NCBI GenBank assembly: GCA_026004795.1
Contig: BPJV01000005.1
Span: forward strand, 248,001-312,000
Origin: Pirellulaceae bacterium
GTDB lineage: Bacteria; Planctomycetota; Planctomycetia; Pirellulales; Pirellulaceae
Reading direction: 5' to 3'
Length of the DNA: 64,000 nt
The translations under genes and the position numbers were made by a program. Within the stretch, counting starts at the first letter, position 1. Every line of letters begins with the position of its first letter. The notes below the pieces were generated by a model, which saw only the letters and a list, made by a program, of their open reading frames with translations, did not search any database and was not told where the DNA came from. Positions 53,400 through 64,000 of the stretch are shown here, piece by piece.

Positions 53400-56273
53400 A
53401 TGGTGCGCTTACGACGAGACCGCTGGTATGCGGCCGATGGCCAGCGGCGGATTCGCCAACAGGTAGCCAGTCAGGTTGCTGGGCGCCGCCGCCTGTTTTC
53501 ACTGTGCCTGCTCCTGGCGTTGGTCGTCCTCTTGATGCAGAGGGCGCAGGATCCGCGCTATATCAGCGGTTTTTTCGCGGCGCTGGGCGTTCCCCTCGAA
53601 TCGCCCCAGGTGCGGCCTGACGCGGCCGAGCAGGCCCCTGCGGCGGTTGCGTCCCCGTCGCTGGCCGACGCCGCGCCGAGGCCTATCCGGTCGCTGCATC
53701 ACGTGCCAGGGCCGGCAAGCGATGCGGCGTCAGAGTTTAAGGAGCTGTGGGAGCAACTGTTCGGCGCTCTGACTGACGATCAAGTGCGATTGCTCGGTTT
53801 GTACTGGTTTGCGATGCCCCATGCCGCCGACGGCCAGTTTCCGTGGGACGAGGTGTCCACCACCGACTTGGGGATCGCGCCGGCAGTCGATACGCCGGAA
53901 TTTGGCGAGCGATTGCGGGAAATCGTGCAACCGCGGTTGGCTCAATGGCACGCCTCCTTGTCCACTGCCGATGCCCGCTGGGTACGAGTCTTGGAGCAAT
54001 TCGAAGCGCAGGTCGATGCAGCGGTATGGAGGTGGATCGACCAGGTAATTGCATCTCGGTTTGCCCGCACCGCCGAAGCATCACCCACGCCATCCACCTC
54101 GCCCTCGAGCCTGCCGGAGACGATGTCGCAGGCGAGTCAGGCCCTCACCGATTGGCTAGATCAACGGTTAGCAAGAACCTTCGTCGAGGCGTCGCCGTGG
54201 AAAAAACGCGATGGCGTCGCGTTTTGGCGATTTCTACAGCGAGTCTACCGAGTGGGAAGACCCAATTCGGGTGATTCGCGTCCCGGACCGCTGCTGGGCA
54301 CGTCCCAGTTGATGGCCGATTCCGCACGATGGCGCGGTGTTGAGGTGATGTTCCGAGGTCAAGTGCACCGCTTGGAACAGGGACAGCGGGGATTTTCTCT
54401 ATTCGCCGTACCCGGCTACGCCATCGCTTGGGTCCGGGGAGCCGATCGCGCCGTCCAACCGGTACCGATCTACTTGCCCCGCCACGTGGCTGAGCAACTT
54501 ACCTACACCGCAGGGAGCGAACCTCCCTGGGAGCGCACCGTCCAGTTTTCCGCTATCGTCGGCAAGCGGCTTGCCTACGCAGCGCCGGCTGGACTCCAAG
54601 TGACGACCACCCTGTTTGCCCGGGAGGGGGTTTTCTTGCCACAGGCGGCGGCTACCGCACCGACGCAGGCCCCCTTCTTGTGGCGCCCTTACTTGGTGGC
54701 CATGATCGTCAGTGGAATCGTGGCGGTGGGAATCGTTGTTTCTTTGATGCGGGGCCGAGCGCGGAGCAATGGTCTGCCAAGAGGTGCTGGGCAAGCGTCA
54801 GCGGCCAGTCGCCGCGGACGATGGTTGGCCGTGCTGCCCCTCGGGGTGATGTGGGGAGGGACCCTTTTGGCTACCGTCGGGGGATTGTCGCCGGTCCATG
54901 CGGTCCAAGATTCACCCACGCAGGCCCCATGGCGACGCACCGACGCTCAGCACAGGCGCTTGCAGTTGTTGCGCCAACGCGTCCAAGATTCGGTGTCGGT
55001 TGGTGAGTTGATCGACTTGGCTGGACAGGACCAGGGGCCAGACGAAGCAGTGGCCGATGCCATACTCAAGCTGCTGCAGATGATCGAGCAATTCGGGGTA
55101 CCATCCCTGCCGCCCGATTCTCCGATCCTCATTGGTGCCCCGTACGAATTGCGTCGCATAGCCCTTACCGGGTGGTGCCATGCGGTTGTTGCGAAACAGT
55201 TAAGCCAACGGCAGCGCGATTGGTATGCCGCTGATGCAGACCGATCGGTGTACCGGGTGGAAGGGGAGTTCTCGGGGCTTGGCGTTGTCGCTGGTGGTCC
55301 GCCTGGGGCGATGGACGCGTCGGGAGCGCGGCCGGTGGTTTGGGCTGCTGAAGTGCCTCGGTTCTGGTTGGGGAGGCAAGCCCTCAAGCAGCCGCTGGCC
55401 GTTGACGGCTGGGGAGTGTGGGATGCGCAGCGCCGCGTCTATGTGGCGGTTCTCTGTCGGCGGGTGCGCTGGAGTTTTCAGCGCCAGCAAATCGATCAGT
55501 GCGCGCCGCCGTTACCGGACGCCTGGAAGGGGGTGGCCGCCGTCGGCTGGGATCTGGCCTGGCTGGATGTCATTCGACGAAACAACTCGCGGCTTCTGCA
55601 GCGTGAGGAGGCTTCCGCTCTCTATTCTTTGCTGGCTGCGGTGGAGAGGGAGGCTCGCCAAGGGCTGGTTCAGCAGGTCGATCCGGCCGTTGATCCCATG
55701 CTGCCGTTTGCAGACGCCGAGGAGAACATCTTGCGTCCCATCCGCTGGACGGTGCGGCTCGTCTCGGGAAAGGTGGTGCAACTGGAGGAGCCGGAGGACC
55801 AACGGTTGTTGGGGGCAAGTCGCTATTTTCAGCTCGACGGGTTTGTCGACCTCGGTGGCCGAACGATCCTCTACCGAACCCCGGAGATGCCCCCCGGAGA
55901 ACAGATCGAATTCTCGGGGGAATTCCCGGTGACACTGCTAGTGCGAACCCCCAATAGTTTCATTCCCGAGGCGGTGCGCGAAGGAAGGGTCGTGGGGTGG
56001 GAGATTGGAAGTTATGCCCAAGTGCGAGGGCGGTTCTATCGATTGTGGGCTTATCGATCCGAGTTGTTGGAGGAGCGTGACGGGCAAGGGCGGCAGTTGG
56101 CCCCCTTGGTGGTGGTATCCGCGTTGACGCCGACGATGCCCGCGGTGCGCAGTTCCGCGGACTCGGTGTGGTTCACCCTGGCGTTGGCCCTCGTGCTGCT
56201 TGCCATCCTGGGGGGGATCGTAGCGTCGGTTGCTCGGGGGACGCGATGGCGAAGGCGCGCCCGTTACAAATGA
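53400..56273 (+). CDS. Large hypothetical membrane protein (957 aa)
   Basis: Long uninterrupted ORF, TM helices near N-term, mid (PYLVAMIVSGIVAVGIVVSLM) and C-term (SVWFTLALALVLLAILGGIVASV). Contains two related segments (ARWRGVEVMFRGQVHRLEQG... and VYRVEGEFSGLGVV...). Confidence 0.8.
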   Translation: MVRLRRDRWYAADGQRRIRQQVASQVAGRRRLFSLCLLLALVVLLMQRAQDPRYISGFFAALGVPLESPQVRPDAAEQAPAAVASPSLADAAPRPIRSLHHVPGPASDAASEFKELWEQLFGALTDDQVRLLGLYWFAMPHAADGQFPWDEVSTTDLGIAPAVDTPEFGERLREIVQPRLAQWHASLSTADARWVRVLEQFEAQVDAAVWRWIDQVIASRFARTAEASPTPSTSPSSLPETMSQASQALTDWLDQRLARTFVEASPWKKRDGVAFWRFLQRVYRVGRPNSGDSRPGPLLGTSQLMADSARWRGVEVMFRGQVHRLEQGQRGFSLFAVPGYAIAWVRGADRAVQPVPIYLPRHVAEQLTYTAGSEPPWERTVQFSAIVGKRLAYAAPAGLQVTTTLFAREGVFLPQAAATAPTQAPFLWRPYLVAMIVSGIVAVGIVVSLMRGRARSNGLPRGAGQASAASRRGRWLAVLPLGVMWGGTLLATVGGLSPVHAVQDSPTQAPWRRTDAQHRRLQLLRQRVQDSVSVGELIDLAGQDQGPDEAVADAILKLLQMIEQFGVPSLPPDSPILIGAPYELRRIALTGWCHAVVAKQLSQRQRDWYAADADRSVYRVEGEFSGLGVVAGGPPGAMDASGARPVVWAAEVPRFWLGRQALKQPLAVDGWGVWDAQRRVYVAVLCRRVRWSFQRQQIDQCAPPLPDAWKGVAAVGWDLAWLDVIRRNNSRLLQREEASALYSLLAAVEREARQGLVQQVDPAVDPMLPFADAEENILRPIRWTVRLVSGKVVQLEEPEDQRLLGASRYFQLDGFVDLGGRTILYRTPEMPPGEQIEFSGEFPVTLLVRTPNSFIPEAVREGRVVGWEIGSYAQVRGRFYRLWAYRSELLEERDGQGRQLAPLVVVSALTPTMPAVRSSADSVWFTLALALVLLAILGGIVASVARGTRWRRRARYK

Positions 56274-57374
<1,101 letters not shown>

Positions 57375-57694
57375 TTCCCGTCGTCCGGCTGCTCGGTGGA
57401 ATACGAGCCTGGGGCGCCACACGTGATTGCCATCGGCCGTCAGCTCGGCTCGGCCGATGGTTTTCCGACCGACGAGAGGATGGAGGCGTGCCAAGGTGTC
57501 TCAAGGCCTACCGACGCCAATAGGATCAGGCATACGCATAGCAAGCCCTTCTTCCCGGCCGCGACCAGGGAAGGGGGCTGACATTGACTCGCCGTAGGTA
57601 GGATCGTAAAAACCAACTATCGATCATATCACCTCAACTGCATCTGCTGCGCTACGGCACGCCGCTGCAGATCCGATAGAAGAATTGGTGAAGC

Positions 57695-58474
57695 ATGAAA
57701 AACCGAATCCCCAGCTCGGCACGTCATTGGCTCGATAGTCCGGCAGTTCACCTAGCTGATTCGCACGCGGAGCGCGGAGCTCAAGAATCGTCTTTTGAAC
57801 ACCAGCTCTGCTTGTTCGGACCGGAAAGGTATGAAGCCCGCTATCGCTACCCGCTTGTCGTCTGGCTTCATAGCTGCGGATCGAGTGAATTCGAATTGGA
57901 ATCGATCATGCCCGTGTTGAGCATGCAAAACTACGTGGCCTGTGCGCCACGGGGGACTTCTGCTTGCGATCCGGATGGCAAGTTGTATCGGTGGAACCAC
58001 AGTGCGGCTGCCTGTGCCATTGCGGAAGAAATTGTCTTCGAGGCAATCGAGGTAGCACAAAAGCAGTTTTCCGTCGATCCTGCCAAGGTATTTCTCGCCG
58101 GCTTCGGTGGGGGAGGGACCATGGCATGGAGAATAGCCTTGCGTTACCCGCAGCGATTCGCGGGCATGGTCAGTATTTGTGGCGAGTTTCCGGCAAGCCA
58201 ACAACCATTGCTCCATCTGCACGCGGCGCGACAGCTTCCCATGCTATGGCAGTTTGGATCGCAGTCCACCAAATGCGGTATCCAGCAGATTTGTGAAGCG
58301 CTTCCCATCCTGCACTCGGCCGGCCTGAACGTCGACATTCGCCAGTACCCTTGTGGTACGGAATTGTTGTCGAACATGTTGACCGACTTGAACCGCTGGT
58401 TGATGGAGCAGGTAACTCAGCAGGCCAGTGTGGCCGTCCCCACCGTTGCCACTCCGCACTTTTCTCAGAATTGA
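57695..58474 (+). CDS. Phospholipase/carboxylesterase-like alpha/beta hydrolase
   Basis: RYPLVVWLHSCGSSEFELESIMP...VFLAGFGGGGTMAWRIALRYPQRFAGMVSICGEFP (GxGxG near the expected GxSxG nucleophile elbow). Confidence 0.75.
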   Translation: MKNRIPSSARHWLDSPAVHLADSHAERGAQESSFEHQLCLFGPERYEARYRYPLVVWLHSCGSSEFELESIMPVLSMQNYVACAPRGTSACDPDGKLYRWNHSAAACAIAEEIVFEAIEVAQKQFSVDPAKVFLAGFGGGGTMAWRIALRYPQRFAGMVSICGEFPASQQPLLHLHAARQLPMLWQFGSQSTKCGIQQICEALPILHSAGLNVDIRQYPCGTELLSNMLTDLNRWLMEQVTQQASVAVPTVATPHFSQN

Positions 58475-58778
58475 ATCGCCTGGTGGACCAGATGCTGACG
58501 AGCGAAGGGGTTGCCGGTAATCAGGGGCCTTTTGTACCGCAGGCAACAGTTGCCCCCAACCAAGCTCGTCCCGCAGGATGGCACACTCTCGCTCGTCACC
58601 AACTCGCGTGATCCCCTTGGCGGCCGCCGAACGTGGCGTCTGCCGTTCTCGTGCGTCGCATGCGACGGTTTGCCCCAGTCAGGAATGGTTGATGTTTTTG
58701 CTACGGAAGGGTTCACTAATCTAGAGGTAGTCTAAAAAGTACTAGCGGGCCGACAATCGTCACGGGTGCAAGTTCCTT

Positions 58779-60116
58779 TTGGTTGAGGCGACAGCATTGA
58801 AAGCAGCGGGGACAGAGCGGTTACGAGCGGCCTGGCGAAGCGTCGTCAGGTCACTGCTCATTCTCGCCACCTGCATCTTGGGCCAAGGTTGCCGCCAGCA
58901 GGAGGACGCGTTTCCTCCCAATAAGGTTTTCGCCAAGCGGTTGGAGCTGCAACAAGGTGTGTCGGTCGAGTCGGCACACAAGGAAGTGCAGCTTCTGCTG
59001 AGGGCATTGTTCGGGACGCCAAACCAGCCCCGCTGGCCAGCGGCGATCGCTGCAGCCGATGGGCAAACGCCTCAGTCCTTGGTGAGTTTGACGCGACTGG
59101 AACGGGCGGCGGGAGCTGTCCGGAGTAACGAGGAGGGAGTGCACTGGGGGTTGTACCGCGAGCACTGTGTGGCGTGTCACGGTGTGGCTGGCAATGGGCT
59201 CGGACCAGCGGCAGCCCTGTTGAATCCCTATCCCCGCGATTTCCAAATGGGCGTTTTCAAGTGGAAGCGAACGCCGCGGGGCGAAAAGCCGACTCGGGAC
59301 GATCTTCATCGAGTCTTGGTCCGCGGAGTGCCCGGCACTGCCATGCCCTCGTTCCTTCACGTGGACCGGGAAGACCGCGAGGCGTTGGTCGATTACACGA
59401 TCTATTTAGCGGTACGAGGAGAGTACGAACGTCGATTGCTGCAGTGGGCCGTTACGGAAGTCGATTGGGAGGGAGGAGAGCACCTGCTTCCCCGACAGTT
59501 GCTTGATGCCGCGTCGGGCGGTGAAGGAGCTGTTGCCGTGGAATCGCTGGACGACGAATTGCTCCGACCGCTGCAACAGATCCTCCAGCAGTGGCGTCGT
59601 GCCGAGGAAGATCCTTTATTGCTAGCAGTAGGCGATGCGCCGCTCCCCTTCAGTCAAGACCAAGAAAAGGCTTTGTTATCCGGTGCGGAGCTTTTTCAAG
59701 GGACGGTGGTCGGGTGCGCTTTCTGCCATGGGCCGGATGGCAAGGGGGCAGCCCAGGTAAATAATTTCGATGATTGGACTCGTGATTACACCGTCATGGC
59801 GGGAATCAACCCGCTCGACGCCGAGCAGCTTGCTCCACTTCTCGAGGCAGGAGCGCTGAAGCCTAGACCGGCAATGCCACGCAACTTGACCTGGGGTATT
59901 TATCGCGGAGGCGACGAGTTGGTAGATCTGATGGCACGGATTACCCACGGCATTGATGGTACCCCCATGCCGTCGGCACCGCTCCAGCCGCAAAACCCCC
60001 AGGGCCTGAATGTGGAACAGCTTGGTGATCTCGTCCGTTTTGTGCGCAGTCTCGCCGGTCGTGACCAAGGTGCTGGTAAGGGGGATTGGGAACCGGAGCG
60101 GGGGAGCATGCCATGA
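58779..60116 (+). CDS. Cytochrome c family protein, two CxxCH haem sites
   Basis: CVACHGVAGNGLGPAAALLNPYPRDF and CAFCHGPDGKGAAQ; lipoprotein-like ILATCILGQGCRQQ. Start uncertain. Confidence 0.9.
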   Translation: MVEATALKAAGTERLRAAWRSVVRSLLILATCILGQGCRQQEDAFPPNKVFAKRLELQQGVSVESAHKEVQLLLRALFGTPNQPRWPAAIAAADGQTPQSLVSLTRLERAAGAVRSNEEGVHWGLYREHCVACHGVAGNGLGPAAALLNPYPRDFQMGVFKWKRTPRGEKPTRDDLHRVLVRGVPGTAMPSFLHVDREDREALVDYTIYLAVRGEYERRLLQWAVTEVDWEGGEHLLPRQLLDAASGGEGAVAVESLDDELLRPLQQILQQWRRAEEDPLLLAVGDAPLPFSQDQEKALLSGAELFQGTVVGCAFCHGPDGKGAAQVNNFDDWTRDYTVMAGINPLDAEQLAPLLEAGALKPRPAMPRNLTWGIYRGGDELVDLMARITHGIDGTPMPSAPLQPQNPQGLNVEQLGDLVRFVRSLAGRDQGAGKGDWEPERGSMP

Positions 60117-61135
60117 CCGAATGCCAACCAGCCGCCAAGGATGTGGCGGGGCCTGCGGCGGCATCGGCAGGCCCCAAGATCATTCATCGCCTTGCTGTCG
60201 GCTTGACCGTCGTCGTTTTTCCATTGATCTGGGTCGGAGGCTTGGTCACCACCTACGATGCGGGAATGGCGGTGCCTGATTGGCCGACGACCTATGGTTG
60301 GAATATGTTCGCCTATCCGTTGAGCACCTGGTTGTCCGGGCCCTTTGATTTGATGGTCGAGCACAGTCACCGGTTGCTCGGATCCATGGCCGGCCTAGTG
60401 GCCATCGCACTGTTGATCGTCGCTTATCGTTATGATGGTCGGCCGTGGTTCGTGGGGTGGTGCGTTTTGTTGCTGTTGGCAGTCATCGCTCAAGGAATTC
60501 TCGGCGGGGTGCGCGTCCTGTTCGACGAACGGGTGATTGCCAAGGTTCATGGTTGCGTCGGACCGGCATTTTTTGCCATGGCGGCAGTCACGGCGACCAT
60601 GGCGTCGTCGTGGTGGCGTCGCGGTGCGTGGCAGCAGGTTGCCACCGGGGCGGGGGGCCGCAAACGGACGGTGGCTGTGATTAGCAGCGTGCTGCTGGCC
60701 ATCGTCTTTCTCCAATTGGTGTTGGGCGCCCAGTTGCGGCATCTAACCGGCTGGGAGACCCACCGGCAGTTTACAGCCCTCACGCACGCTCATTTGGGGA
60801 CTGCCGGTTTGCTAGCGGTGGGGGTGGTGGTTGTAGCCCTACTCGCGTGGTTGCTCGGCGTGGAGCGGTCGGTGCGTCGGCCGGCGATGGCGCTTGTCGG
60901 TTTGGTGCTGGTGCAATTGGCTTTGGGGGGGGGAACGTGGATTGTCAATTATGCCTTGCCGTGGCAAGAATTGAATAAAATGCTGGCCAGCTATACGATA
61001 CATGCCAAAGGGTTCGTCGAATCCTTGATCATAACTGCCCACATGGCCACCGGTTCGCTGATTTTGGCGGTGACGGCAGTCACTGTCGCGCGTGCCTGGC
61101 GGTGCCGGTGGGTTGCATTGAGGGGTAGCCCGTAG
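60113..61135 (+). CDS. ctaA: COX15/CtaA family heme A synthase
   Basis: VVFPLIWVGGLVTTYDAGMAVPDWPTTYGWNMFAYP...VEHSHRLLGSMAGL...QGILGGVRVLFD; ATGA overlap with upstream gene. Confidence 0.93.
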   Translation: MTECQPAAKDVAGPAAASAGPKIIHRLAVGLTVVVFPLIWVGGLVTTYDAGMAVPDWPTTYGWNMFAYPLSTWLSGPFDLMVEHSHRLLGSMAGLVAIALLIVAYRYDGRPWFVGWCVLLLLAVIAQGILGGVRVLFDERVIAKVHGCVGPAFFAMAAVTATMASSWWRRGAWQQVATGAGGRKRTVAVISSVLLAIVFLQLVLGAQLRHLTGWETHRQFTALTHAHLGTAGLLAVGVVVVALLAWLLGVERSVRRPAMALVGLVLVQLALGGGTWIVNYALPWQELNKMLASYTIHAKGFVESLIITAHMATGSLILAVTAVTVARAWRCRWVALRGSP

Positions 61136-62028
61136 TGAACACAATTTCCCAGTGGAAAGCAACCACTTTGCCGGTGGTCGCCAATTACATCGAACTGACC
61201 AAACCTCGCATTTTGGTCATGATCCTGCTGACTGTGGTCATGGCCATGATCGTGGCTGGGGAAGCCGTGCCGTTTGCGGTGATGCTACATGCCTGCATGG
61301 GAACGGCCATGGTTGCGGCCAGTGCCAGCGTAATGAACCAATGGTTAGAGCGGCAGCGCGATGCTCAGATGCTCCGCACCTGTCGCCGCCCCTTGCCCAG
61401 TGGGCGGATCGCGGCAAGCAACGCGGCGTGGATGGGTTGGGTCCTGTTGATCGTCGGAGCCGTGTACCTGTGGTTTTTTGTCAATGCCCCTACCATGTGG
61501 GTTGGATTGGCGACCTGGTTCTTGTACGTCGCGGTGTATACGCCATTGAAACCACGCTCCTGGACGAACACCCTGATCGGAGCCATTCCCGGGGCGTTGC
61601 CCGTGTGGATGGGATGGACGGCAGCAGGAGGAGAACTGAGCGATCCGCAGGCGTGGATTCTTTTGGGGATCCTGATCGCGTGGCAGTTGCCTCATTTCAT
61701 GGCTATCGCTGCGATGTATCGTGAGCAATATGAGGCCGCCGGTTACCGCATGGTCACCGTGACCGATCGTTCGGGCTGGGGGGCTGGATTGCATGCCATT
61801 GTCGGATCGGTCATGTTAGTCGTCTTAGCTCCGTTGGCGATACCACCTACCAGTGTGCCGCATGCCTTGTTGTGTTTCTTGGCAGTGCTCGCCGCTCTGT
61901 GGATGCTCTATGCCTCCGTCCAGTTCGTACGGCGATGTGATTCGGCCGCGGCGCGCAAAATGCTTCACGTCAGCCTTCTGCAGTTGCCCATCACCATGTT
62001 GACGATTATCGCAGCGCAGTGGTTTTAG
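61135..62028 (+). CDS. ctaB: Protoheme IX farnesyltransferase
   Basis: YIELTKPRILVMILLTVVMA...SVMNQWLERQRDAQMLRTCRRPLPSGRI...YTPLKPRSWTNTLIGAIPGALPVWMGW; starts at GTG 61135 overlapping ctaA by one base. Confidence 0.95.
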   Translation: MNTISQWKATTLPVVANYIELTKPRILVMILLTVVMAMIVAGEAVPFAVMLHACMGTAMVAASASVMNQWLERQRDAQMLRTCRRPLPSGRIAASNAAWMGWVLLIVGAVYLWFFVNAPTMWVGLATWFLYVAVYTPLKPRSWTNTLIGAIPGALPVWMGWTAAGGELSDPQAWILLGILIAWQLPHFMAIAAMYREQYEAAGYRMVTVTDRSGWGAGLHAIVGSVMLVVLAPLAIPPTSVPHALLCFLAVLAALWMLYASVQFVRRCDSAAARKMLHVSLLQLPITMLTIIAAQWF

Positions 62029-62407
62029 GTTGACCGTCGAGGTAGGGCTCGTCGAATGGGATGCTCGCCGCACCGTTGACCCAAGGCAGAGTGCTCCTGT
62101 CGATGTAAGCGGGCTGGGGCGACGCCATGGGGCGTCAACTGCCATGTCGCTGGGAGAAAGGGATAGCGTGGCGAAGCGACGAGACGAGCAGCGAATGCTG
62201 ATCGGTCCCTTCCGTTGTCCAGGGCCTGGATTGAGCCCCGCGTTGGTTCGGCTGAGACGATTCGGCACATCGCCCGCATGCTGGCCATGGCCTCGCGTTG
62301 GCGGCTCGACTGGGAAAGCAACAGGGACTGCTTAGACCGAAGCAGTGGCGGGCACGGGGGCACCAAGTCGTCTCCCGTCGAGGAACAGACCATCATTGGA
62401 GAATCCC

Positions 62408-63364
62408 GTGGAAAAGATAAAAAACCAGCATGGCTTTGCCTTGAACGTTCATGATGTCGTGCACCGCTATGGTGACCGCAAAGCATTGGATGGTTTATGC
62501 TTGCAGGTCAATCGAAGTGAATTGTTCGCTTTGTTGGGGCCCAATGGTTGTGGTAAATCGACCCTGTTTCGTCTCATTTCTACGCTGGTTCCCTTGCAGC
62601 AGGGGGAGATCGAGGTTTTCGGCAATTCGGTTCGCCATGATCAACGGCTCGTGCGGGGGCGGCTAGGGATAGTATTTCAATCGCCCAGTTTGGATCCGAA
62701 GCTCACGGTGCGTGAGAACCTATGGTGCGGAAGCGTCTTGTACGGATGCGACCGACGACAATTCGAGCGGCGGTTGGCGGAAGTGACTGAGCAGTTGGGA
62801 GTCGAGGATCGCTTGCACGATCCCGTGGAGGAGCTTTCTGGTGGTTTGAAGCGTCGTGTCGAACTGGCCAAGGCGATTTTCCACCGCCCCCGCTTACTGT
62901 TGATGGATGAACCAAGTACCGGCTTGGATCCAGCAGCACGATTGGACCTGTGGCGCGCATTGCGGCAGTTGCAGGTGCAACAGCGAATCACCATCGTTCT
63001 TACCACCCATCTTCTCGACGAAGCGGATCGAGCCGATCGCATCGCGATCATGGACCGAGGGCAGGTGCGAGCGGTGGGGTCCCCCGGTAAATTGCGTCAA
63101 GAATTGGGGCATCAGGTATTGGTGCTACGGCCCGCTCTGGCGGAGATTCGTACTTGGTTGGCGGAGCGAGAAATCGACGCCACCGAAGCCGATGGAGAAC
63201 TGCGAATCACGGGCAACGACGTAGCCAATCTGGTTCCCGCCCTGGCCGCCAACTTTGGGCGGCAGATCGAGCAGATGTCGGTCGGCCAACCCGGGCTGGA
63301 AGATGTTTTTGTGGCCAAGACAGGGCATCGTTACTGGGCCGACACGACGTCGGTTCCAGCTTGA
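62408..63364 (+). CDS. ABC transporter ATP-binding protein
   Basis: Walker A GPNGCGKST, signature LSGGLKRRVELAKAI, Walker B LLLMDEPSTGLDP. GTG start. Confidence 0.93.
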   Translation: MEKIKNQHGFALNVHDVVHRYGDRKALDGLCLQVNRSELFALLGPNGCGKSTLFRLISTLVPLQQGEIEVFGNSVRHDQRLVRGRLGIVFQSPSLDPKLTVRENLWCGSVLYGCDRRQFERRLAEVTEQLGVEDRLHDPVEELSGGLKRRVELAKAIFHRPRLLLMDEPSTGLDPAARLDLWRALRQLQVQQRITIVLTTHLLDEADRADRIAIMDRGQVRAVGSPGKLRQELGHQVLVLRPALAEIRTWLAEREIDATEADGELRITGNDVANLVPALAANFGRQIEQMSVGQPGLEDVFVAKTGHRYWADTTSVPA

Positions 63365-63448
63365 GGGGGCATGCGATGACCGTCAGCGTAGTGATCTGAC
63401 CCCTTGCGTCCACCAGGCGTTAGTAAGAGTAGTGGAGGAGACAGCCGA

Positions 63449-64000
63449 GTGCCGGACCAACAAACGGTGAGTCAACGGACCAGTGAGGCATCCCCGTCGA
63501 TTGCTGGCGGTGAATCGGTCGACGCCGGCCAGCAGATCGCCCGTCCCTCAACGCTGGGGGTTGTGGGTATGCTGGCATGGCGGGAGTGGATTCGTTTTTT
63601 TCGTCAGCGAAACCGAGTCATCGGGGCCCTGGGACAACCAATCCTTTTTTGGCTTCTCTTCGGCACTGGCATGCATACCGCTTTTCGAGGCGGTGGGCAG
63701 GATTTCATGACGTATTACCTGCCAGGTACGATTGCGCTCATCTTGCTGTTTACTGCCATCTTCACCACGATTTCGATCATCGAGGATCGTCGTGAAGGGT
63801 TTTTGCAGAATGTCTTGGTGGCTCCCGCACCGCGAGCTGCCATCGCCATGGGCAAGATGGTGGGAGGAGGGGCGATTGCCTGGACGCAAGCGATGTTGTT
63901 CGTGCTGCTCACCCTGCTGATTGGACAGGTCGCGTGGACAGCCAGTTTGCTGGGGGCGGTCGTGTTGATGGCCATCGCTTCGCTGGCGATTACCGCGATG
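63449..64000 (+). CDS. ABC-2-type transporter permease, truncated by window end
   Basis: GTG start; MLAWREWIRFFRQRNRVIGALGQPILFWLLFGTGM...MTYYLPGTIALILLFTAIFTTISIIEDRREGFLQNVLVAPAPRAAIAMGKM; open to last base. Confidence 0.9.
   Translation, partial: MPDQQTVSQRTSEASPSIAGGESVDAGQQIARPSTLGVVGMLAWREWIRFFRQRNRVIGALGQPILFWLLFGTGMHTAFRGGGQDFMTYYLPGTIALILLFTAIFTTISIIEDRREGFLQNVLVAPAPRAAIAMGKMVGGGAIAWTQAMLFVLLTLLIGQVAWTASLLGAVVLMAIASLAITAM

Overview
This 64 kb window looks like the chromosome of a planctomycete (PVC superphylum), judged from gene content: the PVC small basic protein, several DUF1080 proteins, a BMC-H shell protein pair and large TPR/ExbBD operons. Most of it is ordinary housekeeping and envelope gene content. 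That includes a TIGR03960-type radical SAM protein, a CPA2 antiporter with CBS domains, GT10/GT11/GT2 glycosyltransferases, Ppx/GppA, IlvD, PutA-like ProDH/P5CDH, PP2C, ThiD2-ThiE, CYTH, Hsp20, paired CNNM-CBS proteins, GalE, a XerC/D recombinase, an ExbB/ExbD/TPR operon, Mdh, cytochrome c, CtaA, CtaB and an ABC exporter. Points that stand out: (1) a truncated ORF at the left edge that looks like a polymorphic toxin C-terminus followed by a likely immunity gene; (2) an IS110-family element with a ~410-nt structured leader (possible bridge RNA) and a 10-bp inverted repeat overlapping the transposase stop codon; (3) a stand-alone BMC shell locus whose two genes appear fused; (4) four coding discontinuities, all explained by one extra base in a homopolymer; (5) a repeat-rich intergenic zone (29.0-30.3 kb) with a decayed ~51-bp coding-like repeat, palindromic repeats and a perfect 44-bp tandem duplication; (6) candidate regulatory hairpins upstream of ilvD and hsp20. 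No CRISPR array or rRNA was seen. One tRNA-Arg(CCT) is present. All calls come from reading the sequence and the ORF track; no database search was run.
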